The position numbers and the translations under genes are program-made. This document shows positions 17,684 through 24,648 of a DNA stretch of 64,000 nt, in pieces. Under the pieces are notes generated by a model. The model was not told the origin of the DNA, ran no database searches, and saw nothing but the letters and a program-made list of their open reading frames with translations. The DNA is from Prolixibacteraceae bacterium (GTDB lineage Bacteria; Bacteroidota; Bacteroidia; Bacteroidales; Prolixibacteraceae). The stretch's first letter is position 1; each line of letters begins with the position of its first letter. The stretch covers positions 124,001-188,000 of the forward strand of contig JAQUIJ010000008.1 in the NCBI GenBank assembly GCA_028683385.1, in the 5' to 3' direction.

Positions 17684-17870
17684 TGCCTAAAGTGAGCTAA
17701 AGTTTGGAGTGCCTAAAGTTAAAAATATCGGAAGGTGTGATTCCCTGAAAGGGAATAATATAAATAGCCCGGGGTAAAGTGACGAAGGAACGGCACCCCG
17801 GGTAAAAAGGTAAATATTAAAATCGTCCGCGGTTATGCGTCAATTAAAGCGAATTTAATTTTTCGGACGA
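17684..17870. repeat. Multi-hairpin intergenic repeat, copy 1
   Basis: Begins right after the stop with two copies of GTGCCTAAAGT (17683 and 17709). Then come three hairpins: attccct-gaa-agggaat (17740-17756), cccggggt pairing with accccggg (17768-17802), and tcgtccg pairing with cggacga (17823-17870). The same order of CCCGG and CGTCC hairpins recurs at 22585-22680. No coding capacity. Confidence 0.75.
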
Positions 17871-17918
17871 AATAGCACAAACGATCAATAAATGTCACAA
17901 AAGGAAAATTAAAAAATC

Positions 17919-19337
17919 TTGGAAAAGAACATCAAATACATTTTGTGGAGCACTGGAACAGTTTTGCTAATCCTCTTTTTCTGGTGGCTGATGAAAGATC
18001 CGACCAGTCAGTTCGCTGAAAGTATTCCTGGCGCTGATAACCGTGGAGCCGACTCTACGAGTGTTGGCCCACCGGTAAAGATTGGGGAAAACTTTCAGGT
18101 TTTTGGTACTTCAACATCAAACCTGAAAGGAACATGGACCCGATTCCGAGGCGCTGATTTCGATAATATCGTTAAAAACTCGTTGCCACTTAAAAATTCG
18201 TGGGCAGGTAACGATCCTGAAATTAAATGGTCGGTTGAATTGGGCGAAGGTCATGCCGGACCTTCCATTTACGAAGGTAAAGTGTATGTGATGGACTACG
18301 ATGAAACAAAGCGCGAAGATGCATTGCGATGTTTTTCGCTTGAAGACGGCAAAGAACTTTGGCGACGTTCATACAATGTGAGCCTGAAACGCAATCACGG
18401 AATGTCGAGAACGGTTCCTGCTGTGAATGCCGATTTTATTCTCACTATTGGGCCACGATGCCACGTAATGTGTGTGAAACGCGAAACAGGCGATTTGGTT
18501 TGGGGGCTCGACATGGTTCAGCAATATCAGACTGAAGTGCCATTGTGGTTTACCGGTCAGTGTCCCATGATTGATGGAAATAAAGCAATTCTGGCGCCAG
18601 GCGGAACCTCAGTTATGATTGCAGTGGATATGGCGACAGGCAAAGTTTTGTGGGAAACACCTAATCCGGGTGGAATAAAAATGTCGCATTCGTCCATTAT
18701 GCCCTGGACACTGAATGGCAAGAAAATGTATGTGTATAGTGCGGTTGGTGCTGTTATAGGTGTTTCTGCCGAAGGTGCTGATGAAGGAAAAATCCTTTGG
18801 CAGTCAACGGCTTGGAATCATGCGGTAGTTGCCCCTGCCCCTGTCTGTTTTCCGGATGGAAAAGTGTTTTTAACGGCAGGCTATGGCGCTGGAAGTATGA
18901 TGATCAAAGTAACTCCTTCAGGAAGCGAATATAAAGTGGATGTTTTGAAACAATACCTTCCCAAAGAAGGGATGGCCTGCGAACAGCAGACTCCTGTTAT
19001 TTGGGAAGGAAAAATGCTTGCAATTGAACCCAAAGATGCCGGACCGCTGCGCAATCAGTTGATTTGTGTTGACCCTTCGGATGTCACCAAAGTAATCTGG
19101 ACTTCAGGGAAAGATGGCCGTTTTGGCCTTGGCCCATACTTAATTGCTGATAACAAGATGTTTGTGCTAAGCGATGATGGAACGCTGACTATGATTAAAC
19201 CCGACGGTAAAAAGTACATCCAGTTGGCTCAGAAAAAACTGTTTGATGGGCAGGATGCCTGGGCACCAATGGCTTTGGCCGATGGCTTTTTATTGTTGCG
19301 TGATGCGAAAAAGATGTACTGTGTAAAAGTAAATTAA
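17919..19337 (+). CDS. Membrane-anchored PQQ-like beta-propeller protein
   Basis: A 472-residue protein whose N-terminus has one uncleaved membrane helix (YILWSTGTVLLILFFWWLM, residues 6-24), putting the propeller in the periplasm. TTG at 17919 is taken as start: it keeps the helix, and AAGGAAAA lies upstream. The domain begins at WTRFRGADFDN and has PQQ-like blades (VDMATGKVLWETPNPGG, CFSLEDGKELWRRSY). It diverges from paralogues 1-3. It is followed after 5 bases by the NHL gene, so it heads a new transcription-translation block with the Fe-S proteins. Confidence 0.75.
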   Translation: MEKNIKYILWSTGTVLLILFFWWLMKDPTSQFAESIPGADNRGADSTSVGPPVKIGENFQVFGTSTSNLKGTWTRFRGADFDNIVKNSLPLKNSWAGNDPEIKWSVELGEGHAGPSIYEGKVYVMDYDETKREDALRCFSLEDGKELWRRSYNVSLKRNHGMSRTVPAVNADFILTIGPRCHVMCVKRETGDLVWGLDMVQQYQTEVPLWFTGQCPMIDGNKAILAPGGTSVMIAVDMATGKVLWETPNPGGIKMSHSSIMPWTLNGKKMYVYSAVGAVIGVSAEGADEGKILWQSTAWNHAVVAPAPVCFPDGKVFLTAGYGAGSMMIKVTPSGSEYKVDVLKQYLPKEGMACEQQTPVIWEGKMLAIEPKDAGPLRNQLICVDPSDVTKVIWTSGKDGRFGLGPYLIADNKMFVLSDDGTLTMIKPDGKKYIQLAQKKLFDGQDAWAPMALADGFLLLRDAKKMYCVKVN

Positions 19338-19342
19338 TCGCG

Positions 19343-20317
19343 ATGAACCGGAAACTCGTAAATATTGTATTGATCGTTCTGGCTTTAGCTATTGTCGTCA
19401 TCATCGGAAAAGATTTTGTCGGGAAAAAGGCCGGAAAAAACATGGATAATCCATATGAATATAACATCGATGAATTTCGGAAAGTAGATTCCACCCAAAT
19501 TCTATATACGGAGAAACTTCATTTCCCGGTTAAAGCGCATTACTGGGCGGGCATTGCTGTGTCCGATTCAACGATCATTGTGGCGACTGATAATCATTTA
19601 CTGAAATTCGATTTATCAGGGAAACAGATATTCAGTAAGCAAACCATTGATACGGCAACTTGCGTAACCGTTGACGAGAATCGCCAGATTTGGATCGGGA
19701 TGCGGCATTATGTGGTGATGTACGATCAGAACGGTACATTGGTAAAACGCTGGAATTCGTTTGGCGACCGTGCTGTTTTTACCTCCATTGCTGTTTCGGG
19801 AGAAAATGTTTATGTGGCCGATGCCGGAAATCGGATTGTTTATCAGTGCAATACCAACGGACAGACGGTTCAGAAAATAGGGGAGAAGGACGAACAAAAG
19901 GGGATACCGGGATTCGTGATTCCGAGTCCTTACTTCGATGTAGCAACTGATGATAACGGCATTTTATGGGCGGCCAATACAGGTCGGCATACATTCGAAA
20001 ATTACAATCAGGATGGTTCACTTCGAACTTCATGGGGTGTGACCAGTTTCAAGATTGAAGGTTTTAGTGGTTGCTGTAATCCGGCGCATTTCGCAATTTT
20101 TAACGATAATTCATTTATAACCAGCGAAAAAGGAATGCCTCGTATTAAATTGTACGATCAGCACGGACAATTTATTGGAGTGGTGGCGCCTCCCGCGGCT
20201 TTCAGCGGCTCATTGGCTCCCGATATTGCAGTAGATGAGCAACAGCGCGTGATCGCTCTTGATTTTGAACGTCAGCAGGTACGAATTTTTGAAAAGAAAA
20301 AAGATGGAAACAACTAG
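19343..20317 (+). CDS. NHL-repeat (six-bladed) beta-propeller protein with vicinal cysteines
   Basis: A 324-residue protein with an N-terminal signal-anchor helix (VNIVLIVLALAIVVII) and NHL-type blades (VDENRQIWIGMRHYVVMYDQNG, VADAGNRIVYQCN, IAVDEQQRVIALDFERQQVRIF). A conserved-looking GFSGCCNPAHFAIF contains adjacent cysteines next to a His, a possible metal or disulfide site. The 3' end overlaps the next gene by 14 bases, indicating coupled expression with the Tat/Fe-S genes. Function unknown; probably a periplasmic partner in the same electron-transfer complex. Confidence 0.75.
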   Translation: MNRKLVNIVLIVLALAIVVIIGKDFVGKKAGKNMDNPYEYNIDEFRKVDSTQILYTEKLHFPVKAHYWAGIAVSDSTIIVATDNHLLKFDLSGKQIFSKQTIDTATCVTVDENRQIWIGMRHYVVMYDQNGTLVKRWNSFGDRAVFTSIAVSGENVYVADAGNRIVYQCNTNGQTVQKIGEKDEQKGIPGFVIPSPYFDVATDDNGILWAANTGRHTFENYNQDGSLRTSWGVTSFKIEGFSGCCNPAHFAIFNDNSFITSEKGMPRIKLYDQHGQFIGVVAPPAAFSGSLAPDIAVDEQQRVIALDFERQQVRIFEKKKDGNN

Positions 20318-20507
20318 AAGAGACTTTTTCAGAAAGGCAGCGCAGCTAACTTTTCTTTCTGCGATGGTTGGAGGTTCAGCTTATTTGTTGGCCAAGGACA
20401 GGGTGCAGTTGGATGGTTGTGCTGATAATCAATTTTGTAAGAAATGCCAGAAGCTAACGACTTGCTCGTTGGACAAGGCAAAGAAATATCAGGAAAATGA
20501 GCGATAA
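20304..20507 (+). CDS. Small Tat-signal cysteine protein
   Basis: A 67-residue protein starting METTRRDFFRKAAQLTFL, a clear twin-arginine signal (RRDFF), followed by a hydrophobic stretch. The mature part of about 35 residues has four cysteines in a CX5CX2CX5C pattern (CADNQFCKKCQKLTTC), enough to hold a small metal or Fe-S centre. Tat export suggests it folds with a cofactor before export. It overlaps both neighbours (14 bases upstream, 11 bases downstream). I know no named family for it. Confidence 0.75.
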   Translation: METTRRDFFRKAAQLTFLSAMVGGSAYLLAKDRVQLDGCADNQFCKKCQKLTTCSLDKAKKYQENER

Positions 20508-21102
20508 AAAGGAACCCAAAAGCATAGAAAGGCGTCGGTTTCTCCGAAGCGGGATGCAGATGGCGCTGGCTGTTTCGCTCGGTGGTGTAGCCGGTGTTTC
20601 GCTACTAAAATCGACTTCGAAGGATTTGGTCTGGCAGATTGATCCGTTTAAATGCGTGCAATGCGGTCGTTGTGCCGACGAATGTGTGATGACTCCTTCG
20701 GCAGTTAAATGTGTGCATGCCTACGATTTGTGCGGCTATTGCGATTTGTGCGGTGGTTATTTGAAACCCGATGCAAATGCCCGAACCACGGCTGCTGAAA
20801 ATCAGCTTTGTCCTACCGCTGCCATTAAGCGGCAATATATCGAAGAACCCTATTTCGAATATGTGATTGACGAAAGCCTGTGTATAGGCTGTGCCAAGTG
20901 TGTGGCTGGTTGCACTTCATTCGGGAATGGTTCGCTGCATTTGCAGGTAAGACACGATCGATGTAAAAATTGCAACGATTGCTCTATTGCACGTGTTTGT
21001 CCGGCTGAGGCTTTTCAGCGTGTTCCGGCTGATACCCCATACCTGATTAAGGGCGGATTTACGAAAGGTGGAAACAGCGAGGATAAACTGAAGAAAGGAT
21101 AA
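20497..21102 (+). CDS. Tat-exported polyferredoxin, NapG/MauM-like
   Basis: A 201-residue Fe-S protein with a twin-arginine signal (ERRRFLRSG, residues 11-19). Cysteine motifs follow: CVQCGRCADEC, CGYCDLCGG, LCIGCAKCVAGC and CKNCNDCSIARVCP, compatible with three to four [4Fe-4S] clusters. NapG and MauM ferredoxins share this plan and work with a membrane NapH/MauN partner, which is the next gene here. Likely periplasmic electron carrier between the beta-propellers and the membrane protein; the assignment to NapG/MauM is by architecture and context. Confidence 0.82.
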   Translation: MSDKKEPKSIERRRFLRSGMQMALAVSLGGVAGVSLLKSTSKDLVWQIDPFKCVQCGRCADECVMTPSAVKCVHAYDLCGYCDLCGGYLKPDANARTTAAENQLCPTAAIKRQYIEEPYFEYVIDESLCIGCAKCVAGCTSFGNGSLHLQVRHDRCKNCNDCSIARVCPAEAFQRVPADTPYLIKGGFTKGGNSEDKLKKG

Positions 21103-21165
21103 AAAAGTAGGTAGTCGCAGTCTCAGTTGGCAGAAGGGTCTGGCCTGCTTGCTGCTGGAATCCCT

Positions 21166-21200
21166 AACTTGAAACTTGAAATTTGGAACTTGAAACTAGA
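21166..21200. repeat. Heptad array (AACTTGA units)
   Basis: Five consecutive 7-base units starting with AACTTGA twice, then AATTTGG, AACTTGA and AACTAGA, ending one base before the ATG at 21202. On the minus strand they read GTTTCAA/GTTCCAA-type units, like the array at 39703. Confidence 0.75.
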
Positions 21201-21201
21201 T

Positions 21202-22473
21202 ATGAATCAACTTAAAAGATATTTTTTACTGATTTCGGTGATGCTTTACGGAGCAATCCAATCTTTCGCGGCCGAAGCAAAGCAGCGGTTTCCAAAACCT
21301 GAATTTGATACAGGATATGTTCAGCCGCATACTACTGCGCCATCGCCCCGATACATGCTTTTGCAATATTTCGATGTGTTGGTGTTGCTGATTGTTTTGT
21401 CGGTAGTTACCTGGTTTGTACTGAAAAAACGTTCACGGAAAGGTGTTTTCTGGACTTCGGTTTTTTCATTGCTGTATTTCGGTTTTTACCGCGAAGGTTG
21501 TATTTGTTCTATCGGATCCATCCAAAATGTGGTTTTGGGAATGGTCGATCCGACTTATGCGATCCCATTTACAGCTCTTTTGTTTTTTCTTTTACCGTTG
21601 ATTTTTTCGCTTTTCTTCGGAAGGACATTCTGTGCCGGAGCTTGTCCGCTCGGTGCCATTCAGGATATTGTTGCGATCCGACCCATTGAGTTGCCCAAAT
21701 GGATTCAGAAAGTGTTGGGCTTGATTCCCTATTTATACCTCGGGCTGGCTGTTTTGTACGTAGCTACTAAATCCGAATTTATCATCTGCCGTTACGATCC
21801 GTTTGTCGGACTATTCCGGTTTGATGCGCCATACAACATGTTAATTCTGGGAATTTTGTTTCTTGCTGTTGGAGTGTTTGTTGCCCGACCATATTGTCGG
21901 TTCTTCTGTCCATATGGTGTTTTACTGGGCTGGATGTCGAAATTTTCGTCTCGTCACATGACCATCACACCCGCTGCATGCATTCAGTGTAAATTATGCT
22001 CCAATTCGTGCCCGTTTGGAGCCATTGACGAGCCAGTGGTTGAAACCGGAAAACGTCGCAGTAATGTGAATCGTTTGATGACCTATTTTGTACTTCTGCC
22101 ATTATGGATTGGAATTGGAGGATTTGCAGGTTCAATGATGCATGTACCACTTTCTCGATTTAATCAAACGGTTTATTTGGCCGAACAAATCATAGAACAT
22201 CCTGAAGTAAAAAATGATCCAAAGAATATTGATGTCCGTACATTTATGAGCTCCGGGAAATCGACCGAACAACTGGTTCAGGAAGCCGATACTATTCGTC
22301 GTCAGTTCTATTGGGGAGGTTGGCTACTAGGTGGTTTCATGGGACTGGTCATCGGAACAAGCTTGATCAATCTGTCGAAATTCAGGAAACGTGAAGATTG
22401 GGAGCCGAACAAAACCAATTGCCTGAGCTGTGGTCGATGCATGGATTATTGCCCGGTGAAGAAGGAAGAGTAG
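21202..22473 (+). CDS. Membrane 4Fe-4S protein, NapH/MauN-like
   Basis: A 423-residue inner-membrane protein with a signal-like first helix and about five further helices. It has the NapH-type motifs FCAGACPLGAIQDIV and YCRFFCPYGVLLGW at membrane edges, a ferredoxin pair CIQCKLCSNSCPFGAID and a C-terminal CLSCGRCMDYCPVKK. NapH/MauN proteins move electrons between quinol and periplasmic ferredoxin. The frame runs back to a TTG at 21127 through a heptad repeat, but ATG 21202 (MNQLKRYFLL) is the natural start. It sits between the NapG-like gene and another propeller gene, the core of the proposed electron path. Confidence 0.82.
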   Translation: MNQLKRYFLLISVMLYGAIQSFAAEAKQRFPKPEFDTGYVQPHTTAPSPRYMLLQYFDVLVLLIVLSVVTWFVLKKRSRKGVFWTSVFSLLYFGFYREGCICSIGSIQNVVLGMVDPTYAIPFTALLFFLLPLIFSLFFGRTFCAGACPLGAIQDIVAIRPIELPKWIQKVLGLIPYLYLGLAVLYVATKSEFIICRYDPFVGLFRFDAPYNMLILGILFLAVGVFVARPYCRFFCPYGVLLGWMSKFSSRHMTITPAACIQCKLCSNSCPFGAIDEPVVETGKRRSNVNRLMTYFVLLPLWIGIGGFAGSMMHVPLSRFNQTVYLAEQIIEHPEVKNDPKNIDVRTFMSSGKSTEQLVQEADTIRRQFYWGGWLLGGFMGLVIGTSLINLSKFRKREDWEPNKTNCLSCGRCMDYCPVKKEE

Positions 22474-22500
22474 GAAAAGGGAGAAAGGAATACGGAAACA

Positions 22501-22680
22501 GGAACTCTGTTCCCTGAGTAGCGAAGCGTATTGTAAGAAGATACTAAAGTAAAAGAAACCGCATAGCGGTGAAAAGTATTGTAGCCCGGGATGAAGTGGA
22601 ACGGAATTCCGGGAAAGAATAAAAAATAAAGAACCGTCCGCGGGAAATGATCAAAAAAGTAGAAATCTATTTTAGGACGG
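22501..22680. repeat. Multi-hairpin intergenic repeat, copy 2
   Basis: Hairpins in series: ggaac-tct-gttcc (22501-22513), accgc-ata-gcggt (22558-22570), cccgg/ccggg (22585-22613) and ccgtcc/ggacgg (22634-22680). The last two correspond to copy 1 at 17768-17870, in the same order and orientation. It separates the NapH-like gene from the long propeller gene. Confidence 0.72.
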
Positions 22681-22730
22681 AATGGCCATAATGTTGATTG
22701 GAAATATCTAATATTTGAATTCAAAATATA

Positions 22731-24587
22731 ATGAACATCTCAAAAGACGATAAAATTAAACTGGCACAACGCATTGCATGGATGGCGGCTGGATTCGCTT
22801 TGATCATGGCTGTTTTGCTGATTGCCAACTTTGCGCAAACAAAGTTGAACAAACCCATTGACAACAAAACCATTCCGGAGCTTGTCAAACGGCTCAGCGA
22901 AAATCCGGGCGACGAAACGTTGAAAACGGAGATTCGTGCATTCGACCTGATGGCAAGGAAAGCCTATTTTACCAGTCAATGGCAAATTCGTACAGGTATT
23001 TACCTGATGTTTCTTGGAGTAATCATCTCGATTCTGGCGATTCGGTATATTTTGGCTGCAAAGTCGAAACTGAACGAAATTGATAGCGTTGAAAAAGTGA
23101 ATGAACTGGATAAACTGGTGGCTCAAAAATGGGTCATTTATGTTGGCTCCGGATTGATTGCGCTTGCACTTGGTTCCGGGTTTCTGGCTTCCAATTCGCT
23201 CAAAGATTACATGGTGAATGAAAACATCGCTGTTCAGGAAGAAAAACCTGTTGAAACAGCCGTTGATCCAGCAATTCAGGAACAGGCTAGTACTCCGGTC
23301 GATCAAGCTGTTCCTGTTGCTGTTCCTACTACCACGGAGAATGCAGTATCTTCAAATGTTCCTGCTGAAACTAATGCTACTGTTGTTCCTGCAGCCACAA
23401 TAGCTGCAAAACCTGCCGGATTACCAACTCAAGCCGAATTGAAAGCCAATTATCCATTTTTCCGCGGGCCGGAAGGTGATGGAGTCGCTTTTCAGAAAAG
23501 CACGCCAACCGACTGGAATGGCGCAGGTGGTAAAAATGTAATCTGGAAAGTTAAAGTTCCGAAAGCAGGTTTTAGCTCTCCAATTATTTGGGGAAATCAG
23601 TTATTTGTAACTGGCGCCGATGCTCAGTCGCGAGTAGTTTATTGCTACGATAAAACTACCGGTAAATTGCTTTGGGAAGCTGCTGCTGACAACATCGAAG
23701 GTTCGCCGGCTAAAATGCCAAAAGTAACTGCCGATACTGGGTTGGCGGCTCCAACCATGGCTACCGATGGCCGGGCTGTATTTGCCATTTTTGCAACCGG
23801 CGATGTGATAGCCCTCGATATGAGTGGAAAACGCTTGTGGGCTCGCAATCTTGGCGTTCCGGATAATCACTACGGCCATGGCTCATCGCTGATCGTTTAT
23901 AAAGACAAATTGTTAATTCAATACGATACCAACAAGTCAGGAAAATTAATTGCATTGGATACACAAACCGGTACTACAGCATGGGAAACTGCCCGTAATT
24001 CAAAAATTTCCTGGTCGTCGCCAATTCTGGTCAATACCGGAAGCCGGACAGAAGTGATTTTGACCACCAATCCGAATGTAAATGGTTACGATCCTCAAAC
24101 AGGAAAGGAGCTTTGGAACATTGCTTGTCTTTCCGGAGAAGTTGGACCCTCAGCTGGCTATGCCGAAGGAATGGTGTTCGCCGCCAACGAATATGCCAAA
24201 TTAGTAGGAATAAAAATTGGTGGTGGAACTCCTGAAATTGTCTGGGAAGCCGATGAGTTTTTGCCGGAAGTTTCGAGTCCTATGGCAGTAAACGGGCTTT
24301 TGTTTATCGCGACGACTTATGGCGTTTTGGCCTGTTACGATGCCAAAACCGGTACCAAAAACTGGAGTCAGGAATATGGCGATGCCTTTTATTCGTCACC
24401 GGTTTATGCCGATGGAAAAGTTTACATTACTGACATGACAGGTAAAACGCATATTGTAAAAGCATCCAAAGATTATCAGCTAATAGGAACTCCCGAATTG
24501 GGTGAGAAAGCGGTTTGCTCGCCTGTTTTCCAGGATGGAAGGGTGTATTTACGAGGGATGAATAATCTGTATTGTCTGGGTAAATAG
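22731..24587 (+). CDS. Three-helix membrane PQQ-like beta-propeller protein
   Basis: A 618-residue protein with three membrane helices (about residues 13-35, 83-108 and 133-155), then a Pro/Val/Ala/Thr-rich linker (170-235), then a PQQ-like propeller starting YPFFRGPEGDGVAF. Blade ends include YDKTTGKLLWE, LDTQTGTTAWE and YDAKTGTKNWSQ. The helices and long flexible linker suggest a docked propeller able to reach the NapH-like membrane protein encoded just before. A 17-base repeat shared with 39757 lies between this gene and the next. Confidence 0.8.
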   Translation: MNISKDDKIKLAQRIAWMAAGFALIMAVLLIANFAQTKLNKPIDNKTIPELVKRLSENPGDETLKTEIRAFDLMARKAYFTSQWQIRTGIYLMFLGVIISILAIRYILAAKSKLNEIDSVEKVNELDKLVAQKWVIYVGSGLIALALGSGFLASNSLKDYMVNENIAVQEEKPVETAVDPAIQEQASTPVDQAVPVAVPTTTENAVSSNVPAETNATVVPAATIAAKPAGLPTQAELKANYPFFRGPEGDGVAFQKSTPTDWNGAGGKNVIWKVKVPKAGFSSPIIWGNQLFVTGADAQSRVVYCYDKTTGKLLWEAAADNIEGSPAKMPKVTADTGLAAPTMATDGRAVFAIFATGDVIALDMSGKRLWARNLGVPDNHYGHGSSLIVYKDKLLIQYDTNKSGKLIALDTQTGTTAWETARNSKISWSSPILVNTGSRTEVILTTNPNVNGYDPQTGKELWNIACLSGEVGPSAGYAEGMVFAANEYAKLVGIKIGGGTPEIVWEADEFLPEVSSPMAVNGLLFIATTYGVLACYDAKTGTKNWSQEYGDAFYSSPVYADGKVYITDMTGKTHIVKASKDYQLIGTPELGEKAVCSPVFQDGRVYLRGMNNLYCLGK

Positions 24588-24610
24588 TAAATATGGCTGT
24601 ATGCCTGTTG

Positions 24611-24627
24611 GCTTTAGCTGACGGACA
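24611..24627. repeat. 17-base repeat gctttagctgacggaca, copy 1
   Basis: Identical to 39757-39773. Here it sits in cctgt...acagg (24604-24629), a hairpin, 21 bases before the GTG start of the next gene. The second copy also lies just before a start codon (17 bases). Confidence 0.8.
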
Positions 24628-24648
24628 GGATAATAAATAAAACAAAAA

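Noticed and set aside
17684-17722. Including the GTGCCTAAAGT repeats after paralogue 3 in the 7-base-period family
   Set aside because: The spacing of its units (10 and 16 bases) does not fit a period of 7, although it too starts at a stop codon.
21127-21201. Extended start (TTG 21127) for the NapH-like gene
   Set aside because: The extension is made of heptad repeat sequence and would bury the signal-like first helix; ATG 21202 is normal.
13918-24587. Calling the propellers PQQ-dependent alcohol or glucose dehydrogenases
   Set aside because: Blade motifs fit the PQQ-like/BamB-like superfamily, but no CxxCH haem site, no vicinal CC and no recognisable catalytic Asp/Ca2+ pattern of true quinoprotein dehydrogenases was seen.
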